A stretch of DNA of 64,000 nucleotides from positions 5,385,501 to 5,449,500 of the forward strand of contig NZ_CP060295.1 of assembly GCF_014302995.1 (NCBI RefSeq), in the 5' to 3' direction. This document shows, in pieces, positions 52,183 through 59,827 of this stretch (within the stretch, counting starts at the first letter, position 1; every line of letters starts with the position of its first letter). Below the pieces are notes generated by a model that saw only the letters and a program-made list of their open reading frames with translations, was not told the DNA's origin and made no database searches. This stretch comes from Variovorax sp. PAMC26660 (lineage in GTDB: Bacteria; Pseudomonadota; Gammaproteobacteria; Burkholderiales; Burkholderiaceae_C). Both the position numbers and the translations under genes were made by a program.

Positions 52183-52830
52183 TCAGCCCGCCTTGCGAAA
52201 TGTGAGGTTGATGCGCACGGGGCCCAGCACCGGATGCGGCGCGTCCTTCAGGGGCAGCACGCCGTGATAGCGCAACCGGTCTTCGCCGCCCCAGACCACG
52301 ACGTCGCCATGCTGCAGCCGCACACGCACGGCCTTGTCGCCGCGCGCGAGTCCGCCGAAGAGAAAGACGGCGGGCATGCCGAGCGATACCGAGACGATGG
52401 GCGCGCCGTAGTCGTGCTCGTCCTTGTCCTGGTGCATCGAAAGCCGCGCACCGGGCGCATAGCGGTTGACCAGGCAGGCGTCGGGCGCGAAGCCGTCGAA
52501 GCCGGCCGCTGCGCCGGCCTCGCGGGCCAGGCGAGTGAACGCCTCGGGCATGGCCGGCCAGGGCCGGCCCGTGTCGGGGTCTGTGGCGCTGTAGCGGTAG
52601 CCGCGCCGGTCGCTGGTCCAGCCGAGCGTGCCGCAGTTGGTCAACGCGACGGACATGGTGAAGCCGCCGGGTGTCACGAGATGGCGAAAGGGCGCACGCT
52701 CCTGCAGCGCGTGGATCGCCGGGAGCAATTCATCGACGAAGGGCAGGGCGAAGCCGGGCAGCACGAAGGCGCCGGGGCCGAGTGGTTCACGCGCTTCGCG
52801 GGGTGGGTCGTCGAACAGGTCGAGCGTCAT
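52183..52830 (-). CDS. alkB: AlkB-type DNA dealkylase
   Basis: This 215-residue Fe(II)/2-oxoglutarate dioxygenase repairs 1-methyladenine and 3-methylcytosine by oxidative demethylation. It has the metal ligands in SMHQDKDE (HxD) and RYHGVLP (His), the substrate-lid region TMSVALTNCGTLGWTSDRRG, and the 2-oxoglutarate Arg in RINLTFR. Its length is almost the same as the E. coli enzyme. The start at 52830 sets this length. The ABC transporter gene is cotranscribed. Confidence 0.92.
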   Translation of the reverse strand: MTLDLFDDPPREAREPLGPGAFVLPGFALPFVDELLPAIHALQERAPFRHLVTPGGFTMSVALTNCGTLGWTSDRRGYRYSATDPDTGRPWPAMPEAFTRLAREAGAAAGFDGFAPDACLVNRYAPGARLSMHQDKDEHDYGAPIVSVSLGMPAVFLFGGLARGDKAVRVRLQHGDVVVWGGEDRLRYHGVLPLKDAPHPVLGPVRINLTFRKAG

Positions 52831-52867
52831 GGGCGCATTGTCGCGTCGGTTGGATACAGTCGATCCG

Positions 52868-53485
52868 ATGACTGCCCGATCGCACGACATGCCGCCGATG
52901 CACATCCGCAAGGCAACCAAGGACGACGTACCCGCCATCAGCGCGCTGATTCTCTCGCTCGCACACCATTTCACCTTGCAGCCAAACGGCGCGGGCGCAC
53001 AAGAGTTTCTGCTCTCGCTGCAGCCATCGGGCATCGGCCGTTATGTGGATGCAGACCCGTTCGATTACTGCATCGGAACGGTCGATGCGCAGATTGCCGG
53101 CGTGGTAGCTGTCCGCGCGAAGACGCACCTCTTTCACCTCTTTGTCGCCGAGCCATTCCAGCGCAGAGGATTGGCCAAGGCGCTTTGGCTTCGCGCGAAG
53201 TCGCTGCACGAACAGGCGTCTGTTCCGGATGCGATGACGGTCAACGCCACGCCGTTCGCACTTCCTTTTTACGAGCATGTCGGGTTTCGCGCGACAGGGC
53301 CTCGCGTTGAAACGCGAGGCATCGCCTTCGTACCGATGGTTTGGGTTCAGGGTTGCGCGGCCGCAACCCCTGTGCAAAGCGCTGCTGACTACCTCGAGAA
53401 CGCGATGACCTGCGGGTTCATTCCCGCAGCGACAGTCGGCACGCTCATGGGGCTGAACGCGCCTGTGCCGGCATCGACGTTGTAG
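52868..53485 (+). CDS. GNAT-family N-acetyltransferase
   Basis: This protein of about 195-205 residues has alternative ATGs at 52868, 52889 and 52898. The GNAT core has IRKATKDDVPAISALILSLA at the start, the acetyl-CoA motif LFVAEPFQRRGLAKALWLRA, and FYEHVGFRATG. The normal domain ends near FVPMVWVQ; about 40 more residues follow because the frame runs 97 bases antisense into the lactonase gene. It is divergent from alkB. Confidence 0.8.
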   Translation: MTARSHDMPPMHIRKATKDDVPAISALILSLAHHFTLQPNGAGAQEFLLSLQPSGIGRYVDADPFDYCIGTVDAQIAGVVAVRAKTHLFHLFVAEPFQRRGLAKALWLRAKSLHEQASVPDAMTVNATPFALPFYEHVGFRATGPRVETRGIAFVPMVWVQGCAAATPVQSAADYLENAMTCGFIPAATVGTLMGLNAPVPASTL

Positions 53486-54405
53486 GCCGACACGTTGCCG
53501 AGAGCGGAATTCACCACGTACGCAAAGCGGCCCGTGGGGTCCACCTTGACGGAGATGGGTTGGGACCCCACGGTGGTAATCGATGGCACGCTCATCGCAC
53601 TCAGCACGCCGGTGCTGGGGTTGATGTTGTAGGCCGACACACTGTCGGAGTCGATGTTCGCGGAATAGGCAAAGCGGCCCGTGGGATCCACGCCGATGGA
53701 GAAGGGCGTCAGCCCCGATCCGATCGTCGGCACGGCCAGCGGGCTCAGGGCGCCGGAGCTGGCGTCGATGGCATAGGCCGACAGAAAGGAGGCCCCGGTG
53801 TTCGCCACGTACGCGAACCGGCCGGTGGGGTCCACGGTGATGCCATAGGGGCTGGGCCCCGCGGCAATCGTGGGCACGGCCATCCGGGAGAGAACGCCCG
53901 TGTCGGGATTGATGTTGTAGGCCGACACGGTGTCTGAGCCGACGTTCGTCGCATAGGCAAACCGGCCCGTGGGATCGACCGTGACGATGGGCGTGCCCGT
54001 GCCCGCGGCGACCAGTGGCACACCTGCGGGGCTGAAGGTGCCTGTGCTGGCATCGATGGTGTAGGCCGACACCGTGTTGGCATTCACGTCCGACACGTAG
54101 GCGAACCGGCCTGTGGGGTGCACGGCGACGCTGTAGGGCGCGCCGCCGGCGACAACCACGACCTTCGGCACGGCCATCGGCGTGAGTTCGCCAGTGCCGA
54201 CATCGATGAGGTAGCCCGACACGGAGCTGTCGTAGGGAGTGGCCACGTAGGCAAACCGGCCCGAGGGGGCCACGGTGATGTTGATGGGCTCCGCTCCCAC
54301 GGCGAACGTCGGCACGGCCATCGGGCGAAGGGCTCCCGTGCCGGCATCGAGGGTGTAGCCCGACACGTCCTTCGAGTCGAAATTCACCACGTAGGCAAAC
54401 CGGGC
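53389..54405. repeat. Seven tandem repeats of about 145 bp encoding propeller blades
   Basis: The 3' two-thirds of the lactonase-like gene consist of seven repeats of 45-50 codons. Each begins with the GRFAYV-like strand and continues with NTVSAYTID-like and LSPMAVP-like segments. They are similar enough at DNA level to allow slippage or recombination between blades. Confidence 0.8.
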
Positions 54406-54849
54406 CGCTGGCGGTGCACAGCGCACGGCCACGTTGCTGACGGCTGCTCCGACCACCTTGCCGCTGCCGTTGCTGCTGACGGTGCACACGATGGTCGCAA
54501 GACTGGGCTGCGTCTTGACCGTGACTGTGTAGCCCGCGCCATCGGCGATCTGCGTGGCAAAGCTGAAGCTGCCGTTGGCCGCGATGGCCAGGTCATCGCC
54601 CGCGTTGTTCTGCAGCACGAGACCGGTGCCCATCAGACCGCTGACCGTACCGCCGATGGTTTGGGATGCGGCGACGGGGGCGGGCGGTGCAGGAGGTGCA
54701 ACAGGAGGAAGGAAGCCGAGGCCGTTGGAGCCACCACCACCGCCGCAGGAAGCCAGGATGAAGATCAACGCCCCGGTGGCTGCGCGGCGAGTTACGGCCC
54801 GTACATCGAGGGAAGAAAAGAGAGCGAGAGGGCGTGAAATCGGCGGCAT
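53389..54849 (-). CDS. Lactonase-like seven-bladed beta-propeller lipoprotein
   Basis: This 486-residue lipoprotein has the lipobox ILASCGGG, then a Pro-rich linker and a small beta domain (residues about 62-145), then seven repeats forming a YncE/6-phosphogluconolactonase-type propeller. Repeat units carry GRFAYVANTGASFLSAYAID-type segments. There are no obvious catalytic residues, so a binding role at the cell surface is as likely as enzymatic activity. The ATG at 54849 lies 26 codons into a longer frame without support. Confidence 0.8.
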   Translation of the reverse strand: MPPISRPLALFSSLDVRAVTRRAATGALIFILASCGGGGGSNGLGFLPPVAPPAPPAPVAASQTIGGTVSGLMGTGLVLQNNAGDDLAIAANGSFSFATQIADGAGYTVTVKTQPSLATIVCTVSSNGSGKVVGAAVSNVAVRCAPPAARFAYVVNFDSKDVSGYTLDAGTGALRPMAVPTFAVGAEPINITVAPSGRFAYVATPYDSSVSGYLIDVGTGELTPMAVPKVVVVAGGAPYSVAVHPTGRFAYVSDVNANTVSAYTIDASTGTFSPAGVPLVAAGTGTPIVTVDPTGRFAYATNVGSDTVSAYNINPDTGVLSRMAVPTIAAGPSPYGITVDPTGRFAYVANTGASFLSAYAIDASSGALSPLAVPTIGSGLTPFSIGVDPTGRFAYSANIDSDSVSAYNINPSTGVLSAMSVPSITTVGSQPISVKVDPTGRFAYVVNSALGNVSAYNVDAGTGAFSPMSVPTVAAGMNPQVIAFSR

Positions 54850-54992
54850 TTGAAACGCTTTCTGACGGAGGGCTGAAGGCCGGCCGCGCGATTCTAGGAA
54901 GCCGTTGCAAGGGCGCTTGTCGCTCAAATGTTCTATATGACTGGGAAGGAAAAGTGCTGTGGAATCTGTCGATATCTTGGTGAAGCGCCGAG

Positions 54993-55349
54993 CTACTTCA
55001 GCAGTTCGATTTTCTTGACGAAGTCGAGCCGGTCATTCGGCCCCGAGCCGGCCACCCTGTCGCGGTTCGGCTCTTTCCTGTAGTCGAGAAGCACCTGCTT
55101 GCCCAGCAGCTTCTTCTTGAGGCGGGAGCCTTCCGTCTCCTTGTCCTCGTCGAACCAGTCGCCGCATTGCCCGTCGCAATAGGCCTCGATCTGCTGGCCG
55201 CTGGCGGATCGCACGATGACGCGCAGATCGTCGATTCCGCCTCCTCCCGTGAGCGTTCCGGACAACGAGGCAGCAAGGGCGATGCCGGGCGAAAGGAACG
55301 CCAGCGGGAGCACAAGAAAACGCGTCATGGTTGAAATTTTGTTTGTCAT
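54993..55349 (-). CDS. Exported protein of unknown function
   Basis: This 118-residue precursor starts at the ATG overlapping the stop of the upstream gene (ATGA). The signal peptide is FLVLPLAFLSPGIALAAS. The mature part holds two cysteines in AYCDGQCGDWFDEDKET, suggestive of a small metal-binding or disulfide-containing domain, and a basic C-terminus. It is coupled to the membrane-protein gene upstream. No family is recognised. Confidence 0.65.
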   Translation of the reverse strand: MTNKISTMTRFLVLPLAFLSPGIALAASLSGTLTGGGGIDDLRVIVRSASGQQIEAYCDGQCGDWFDEDKETEGSRLKKKLLGKQVLLDYRKEPNRDRVAGSGPNDRLDFVKKIELLK

Positions 55350-55750
55350 AAATCGGACGAAATAGCGATGCGCGCAAGCAGGCGGCCCATCGTTTGTACA
55401 AGTATTGCGGACAGCACCGCCATGCCACTCACAAAGGTCACGAGGTTCTCCCCGAGCTTCAGGAGGGCACCCGTCGAGAGGGATGAGATCAACGCGAAAA
55501 GCACAGCCAGTCCGCACAGATGCCAGCGCGAAAACACCAGCTTCGCGGGCAGCAAGCGAAAACCGGGCAAGCCACCCAGGAACGCGCCGACCGCCGTTGC
55601 CGTGATCAGGATCACGTGCAGCATGCCCCGCTCTTTCCAGTCGCCCGACGGCGGCTGCACAGGCATTTCGAGGCTCGCCAGTTCCCAGGCAACAAGCACC
55701 ACCAACACCGCAAGGGCGAACCAACTGCTTCGGGCAAGTGCTGTGCGCAT
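55346..55750 (-). CDS. Small membrane protein
   Basis: This 134-residue protein has about four transmembrane helices (WFALAVLVVLVAWELASL; VILITATAVGAFLGGLPG; HLCGLAVLFALISSL; LVTFVSGMAVLSAILVQTM). No family is recognised. It is translationally coupled to the exported protein at 54993, so the two probably act together at the inner membrane. Confidence 0.65.
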   Translation of the reverse strand: MRTALARSSWFALAVLVVLVAWELASLEMPVQPPSGDWKERGMLHVILITATAVGAFLGGLPGFRLLPAKLVFSRWHLCGLAVLFALISSLSTGALLKLGENLVTFVSGMAVLSAILVQTMGRLLARIAISSDL

Positions 55751-55885
55751 TTCAATGTTCCTGCGTGGAGATCGGGCGAATCGCGATGGTTTTGGGGCGT
55801 GAGCGAGGCCTTGAAGTATCAGCGCCCTTCATTTTTGGCCCGCGATGCCGATAGTCCTCTTTTACGTCAACAACCAAGGAACAAG

Positions 55886-56263
55886 ATGCTGACTGCAATC
55901 GGTGCCACAGGGAGCGCGGGGAGCGCGGGGAGCGGGCCCAACGTCAATGCGGAGATGGCGAAGATCCAGCGCCAGATCGCGGGAATACAGGAGCAGATGA
56001 AAGAAAAGCAGGGCCTTCTGCTCACGACGCCCGTGGGCGAGCCGCGAAAGGCGCTTCAACAGCAACTGCAGTCCATGGCGGGCCAGATCGCCATGCTGCA
56101 GGCGCAGTTGAATGCATTGCGCGCCGCCGGCGCGCTGCAGAGCGCGACAGCTCAGCTCAGCGGGACAGGCAAGACATCGGATGACAACGCGGCAAAGGCC
56201 GACAAGGCACGCGTCAATGCCAGTGGCGTGCCGATCGGCTCCGTGCTGAACGTGGAGGCCTGA
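55886..56263 (+). CDS. FlxA-like small coiled-coil protein
   Basis: This 125-residue protein starts at an ATG with AAGGA upstream. It has a Gly/Ser-rich start (GATGSAGSAGSGPNV), a long heptad coiled coil (EMAKIQRQIAGIQEQMKEKQ; LQQQLQSMAGQIAMLQAQL) and a polar tail. The pattern matches the FlxA-like family, proteins of unknown role first noted among flagellar-regulon genes. There are no flagellar genes in the window. Confidence 0.6.
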   Translation: MLTAIGATGSAGSAGSGPNVNAEMAKIQRQIAGIQEQMKEKQGLLLTTPVGEPRKALQQQLQSMAGQIAMLQAQLNALRAAGALQSATAQLSGTGKTSDDNAAKADKARVNASGVPIGSVLNVEA

Positions 56264-56276
56264 CGCGAAGAAAGAA

Positions 56277-56306
56277 AGGGCGGCAGGCAGACCCGCACGC
56301 CGCCCT
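56277..56306. terminator. Hairpin between convergent genes
   Basis: AGGGCGGC and GCCGCCCT are separated by 14 bases between convergent genes ending at 56263 and 56306. It has no strong T-run, so it is a weak terminator candidate. Confidence 0.35.
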
Positions 56307-57181
56307 CAGCCTTTGTGGCCCACCACCCGCGCGATCCAGGCCAGCAGCACGGCCACGACTTCCTCGCGGTTGGTCTCGTTCAGCGTTTCGTGGCGCGCGC
56401 CACCGAACACGTGGCATGACACGTCGCGCAGCCCCGCCTCGCGGTAGCGCTGCACCAGCGGGTAGAACCACTCGGCCTTGTTGCTGACCGGGTCCTCGTC
56501 GCCGACGAACAGGTACAGCGGCAGGTCGGCCCGGATGCGCGTTCGCAGGGCTGCGGGCGCGAGGTCGGCGAGGTTCGCGAAGATCGATCCCATGCCCTCG
56601 GCCGAGACCGTGAATCCGCACAGCGGATCGGCGATGTAGGCATCGACTTGCGCCGGGTCGCGGCTGAGCCAGTCGAAAGGCGTGCGAACGTCGGGCAGCG
56701 CGGCGTTCATGTCTTCCAGCCGGAAGCCGGCTTGCAACGCGGTGCCCAACAGGTCGAGCGCCGTGGTGCCCGAGAGCACCGCGCCGGACAACAGCGCGCC
56801 GTGCTGGGCCAGGTAGTACTGCGTGGCGAACGAGCCCATGCTGTGGCCGACAAGAATCAGCGGCAAGCCGGGGTGCACGCCGCGAACGTGGCGGCTCAGC
56901 AGGGCCATGTCGTCCACCAGTCCGGCGAATCCGCGGGGACCGAATTCACCAAGCTCGTCGCGCGCCGCCGCGTCCTTGCCGTGGCCGCGATGCTCGTTCG
57001 CATAGACGACGTAGCCGGCCTGCGTCAACGCGTCGGCCAACGGCCGGTAACGCAGCGAATGCTCGCCCATGCCATGCGCCAATTGGATGATGGCGCGCTG
57101 CGTCGGGCCTTGCCAGCGGTGCGCCTCCACTTTGCGGCCATCGTTGGCGGTCAGGTCGAAGTGTGTCTCTGTGCTTGGCAT
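56306..57181 (-). CDS. Monoacylglycerol-lipase-like alpha/beta hydrolase
   Basis: This hydrolase of about 291 residues has the oxyanion motif LAHGMGEHSLRYRPLADAL, the nucleophile elbow GHSMGSF, the acid in VGDEDPVSNKAEWF and the His in GARHETLNE. The pattern is that of the monoacylglycerol lipase/lysophospholipase group. The start is 57181, with 57211 as the alternative. It is divergent from the STN-domain gene but seems unrelated to the secretion system. Confidence 0.87.
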   Translation of the reverse strand: MPSTETHFDLTANDGRKVEAHRWQGPTQRAIIQLAHGMGEHSLRYRPLADALTQAGYVVYANEHRGHGKDAAARDELGEFGPRGFAGLVDDMALLSRHVRGVHPGLPLILVGHSMGSFATQYYLAQHGALLSGAVLSGTTALDLLGTALQAGFRLEDMNAALPDVRTPFDWLSRDPAQVDAYIADPLCGFTVSAEGMGSIFANLADLAPAALRTRIRADLPLYLFVGDEDPVSNKAEWFYPLVQRYREAGLRDVSCHVFGGARHETLNETNREEVVAVLLAWIARVVGHKG

Positions 57182-57386
57182 GCGGTGTCTCGGTGAGAAG
57201 GATGTCGCCATCGTAGGGGGCGGTCGCTGCGCGGGGCATCAGGGCTTTCCAGATTTGCCCCGAAGTGAACCGGGCGCATTGCATTCAACCTGTCACAAAT
57301 GCTCACTAGCATCCGGTCGACTGAAAGTAGTACGGCCACGGTTCTCGCTGGCCCGCAGCAAATTCCATTTCGTGACAGGACCAGGC

Positions 57387-58076
57387 ATGTGGTGCATTGC
57401 TCGGTCGCGGTGGTGGGTGAGCGTCTTGACCTTGATTTTCGGAATCCTGTCCTTGGGTGCATCCTTCGCCACCGTTGCCGATCGCGTGAGCTTCGACATT
57501 CCCGCGCAGCCGCTGGCTTCGGCGTTGCAGGCATTCGCGCAGGCGAGCGGGCAGTCGGTGTTCTTCGACGGGCAGCTCGCGGCCGGGCTCGAATCGATGC
57601 CCGTGCGCGGGGAGTTGGCGCCGCGCGATGCACTGCATCGGATGCTGGCAGGCACGCGGCTGGTGGCGCGCTATGCCGACGACACCACCTTCACGCTTGT
57701 CGAGACCGAGGCTGCCGTGCAGGCCCCGGTGGCTGCATCTGCTGCGCCATCGGTCGAAGCCACGGGCGATGGCAACGCGCGCATCGTGCAGCAGGCGCTG
57801 GAGCGCACGCTGTGCCGCTGGCCGCGTGTGCAGCCCGGCGACTACCGCGCGCTGGTGCAGTTGTGGGTCGGCCCGGCCGGCCATGTGCGGCGCACGCGCC
57901 TGCTCAGCTCGACGGGCGTTGCGCAGCGCGATGCGGCGCTCGAAGCCGCGATGAACACGCTGGTGCTGAGTCCGCCCAAAGACGGCACGCCGGACGAACC
58001 CCTCACGATCCTGCTGCTGCCCCGCACCGGGCGCAGCACCGATGTGTGCGCGGGCCTGATACCCGCCGCGTCCTGA
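57387..58076 (+). CDS. STN-domain signalling protein without barrel, VreA-like
   Basis: This 229-residue exported protein has a signal anchor (SVLTLIFGILSLGASFA) and a secretin/TonB short N-terminal (STN) domain (about residues 35-105: FDIPAQPLASALQAFAQASG; GELAPRDALHRMLAGT). A C-terminal part of about 100 residues resembles a TonB C-terminal domain (VQLWVGPAGHVRRTRLLSST). It lacks the beta-barrel of FecA-type receptors. A small STN protein beside an ECF sigma and a FecR-like gene matches the VreA-VreI-VreR arrangement of P. aeruginosa. It likely passes a periplasmic signal to the anti-sigma factor encoded next. Confidence 0.85.
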   Translation: MWCIARSRWWVSVLTLIFGILSLGASFATVADRVSFDIPAQPLASALQAFAQASGQSVFFDGQLAAGLESMPVRGELAPRDALHRMLAGTRLVARYADDTTFTLVETEAAVQAPVAASAAPSVEATGDGNARIVQQALERTLCRWPRVQPGDYRALVQLWVGPAGHVRRTRLLSSTGVAQRDAALEAAMNTLVLSPPKDGTPDEPLTILLLPRTGRSTDVCAGLIPAAS

Positions 58077-58083
58077 GATCGCC

Positions 58084-58629
58084 GTGGAGCAAGACACCCC
58101 CGGCTTCCTGCGCAGCCTGCTCACGAGCCGCTACCTCGACTTCAGGAACCGGCTGCGCCGCCGCCTCGGTTCCGAGGACGTGGCCGACGACGTGCTGCAT
58201 GAAACCTGGCTGCGCGTGAACCGCATGAGCGACCCCGGCGCGGTGCAAAGCCCGATGGCCTACCTGCTGCGCATTGCGTCGAACGTGGCGGAAGACCGGC
58301 GCATCTCGAACGGTCGGCTGCTCGACTTCGTGGAGGTCGAGGAACTGCTGCACTTTGCCGATGAAAGCCAGGACCCGGCGCGCCTGTCCGAAGCCCGCAG
58401 CGAAGTGCAGGCGCTGGAGCGGGCGCTCGAAGAGCTGCCGCGCCGCCGCCGCGAAATCTTCCTGGCCTCGCGCGTGGACGAAACGCCGCACAAGGACATC
58501 GCGACGCGCTACGGCGTGTCGGTGCGGATCGTCGAGCGTGAAGTGAAGGCCGCGCTGGTGCATTGCGCCGGGCGATTGGGGCGCGATGTGATCCAGCGGT
58601 TCGGTCCCGGGGCCGGAAAACAGTCTTAG
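58084..58629 (+). CDS. ECF RNA polymerase sigma factor (FecI/VreI-like)
   Basis: This 181-residue sigma factor starts with GTG seven bases after the STN gene. It has region 2 (DVADDVLHETWLRVNRM; MAYLLRIASNVAEDRR) and region 4 (ELPRRRREIFLASRVDETPH; DIATRYGVSVRIVEREVKAA). This is the iron-starvation/FecI group, controlled by a membrane FecR-type protein. Its targets probably include the TpsA gene downstream and perhaps the operon at 28184; no promoter consensus could be derived here. Confidence 0.88.
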   Translation: MEQDTPGFLRSLLTSRYLDFRNRLRRRLGSEDVADDVLHETWLRVNRMSDPGAVQSPMAYLLRIASNVAEDRRISNGRLLDFVEVEELLHFADESQDPARLSEARSEVQALERALEELPRRRREIFLASRVDETPHKDIATRYGVSVRIVEREVKAALVHCAGRLGRDVIQRFGPGAGKQS

Positions 58630-58634
58630 TAGAG

Positions 58635-59630
58635 ATGCTGGCCGTGAACACCCCCAACGACGACCGCGCCGCGCTGCAGGCGCAGGCGCAAGACTGGCTC
58701 GTGCGCCTCACCTCGGGCCGGGCCACGACGGTGGACGCGCAGGACTTCAAGCGCTGGTGCGCCCAGAGCCCGCTGCATGCGCAGGTGATGGCCGAGACGA
58801 CCCGCGTGTGGGACGTGGCGCGGCCCGCGGCCGAAGCCGTGGCGCAGCGCATGCGTGCCGTGCAGCCACCGCGCGCCGCCGTCATCGCACGAACGCACCC
58901 GAACCGCCGCTACATCCTCGGCGCCGCGCTCGCGGCCGGCGCGGCGGCCTTCGTCGTGGTGCGGCCACCGGGCCGGCTCTGGCCCGCGCTGTCGGACATG
59001 ACGGCCGACTACAGCACCGGCACCGGCGAGCAACGCCAGGTGGTGCTGGCCGACGCGGCGGTGGTCGAGATGAACACGCAGACCAGCTTCAACCTCTCGC
59101 GCGCATCTGAAGCAGAGGCGGCCACGCTCGACCTGCTGGACGGCGAGGCGCAGGTGCTGCTCGACGCATCGCGCGCCACGCCGTTCACGATGACGGTCGG
59201 CGGCGGCCGGCTCGTGGCTTCCGCCGCCAGCCGCTTCAACGTGCGCGCCACCGGGTCCGAGGTGTGCGTGACCTGCATGGCCGGTTCGGTCGAACTGAAC
59301 TACGGCGGCCGCGTGCTGGTCGCGAAAGAAGCGCAGCAGATCAGTTATGGCAAACGCGGCGCGCAAGTGGCACGCGCGCCCGACATGTCCACCGTCAACG
59401 CATGGCGCGACCGCGTGCTGGTGTTCAACGACACGCCGCTCGCGGCCGTGGTCGAGGAGATCAACCGCTACCGCCCCGGGCGCTTGATAGTGACCAACGC
59501 CGAGCTGGGCCGACGCAAGGTGCAGGCGCGCCTGCGGCTCGAACAGCTCGCGCGCATCGAGACCCTGATCGGCGCCAGCTACGGCGCCAAGGTGACGACG
59601 CTGCCGGCGGGCATCGTGCTGCTCGGCTAG
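58635..59630 (+). CDS. FecR-like anti-sigma factor (VreR-like)
   Basis: This 331-residue protein spans the inner membrane once (YILGAALAAGAAAFVVV, about residue 95). The cytoplasmic N-terminus has the sigma-binding helix region (AQDWLVRLTSGRATTVDAQD; FKRWCAQSPLHAQVMAET). The periplasmic FecR domain has YSTGTGEQRQVVLADAAVVE and a C-terminal STN-like stretch (TPLAAVVEEINRYRPGRLIV) that could dock to the STN protein. It starts 5 bases after the sigma gene. It completes the signalling triad. Confidence 0.88.
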   Translation: MLAVNTPNDDRAALQAQAQDWLVRLTSGRATTVDAQDFKRWCAQSPLHAQVMAETTRVWDVARPAAEAVAQRMRAVQPPRAAVIARTHPNRRYILGAALAAGAAAFVVVRPPGRLWPALSDMTADYSTGTGEQRQVVLADAAVVEMNTQTSFNLSRASEAEAATLDLLDGEAQVLLDASRATPFTMTVGGGRLVASAASRFNVRATGSEVCVTCMAGSVELNYGGRVLVAKEAQQISYGKRGAQVARAPDMSTVNAWRDRVLVFNDTPLAAVVEEINRYRPGRLIVTNAELGRRKVQARLRLEQLARIETLIGASYGAKVTTLPAGIVLLG

Positions 59631-59827
59631 GGCCGCGCGGCCCTTCTGCCTTCGCTTCGTGACACGGCTGTGAAAAACACGGCCACCCGCATCGCCCCGC
59701 AAATTTTCCCAGTCTTTTATCTCGGTCGTGTCGGTCGCATCCGGTGAGCCCGGTCTCTTAACCAGAGCGCGGTGCAACACCGCCGTGCCACGCAATCACG
59801 CGAACGGGTTTTCCTCTGGGGTATGAA

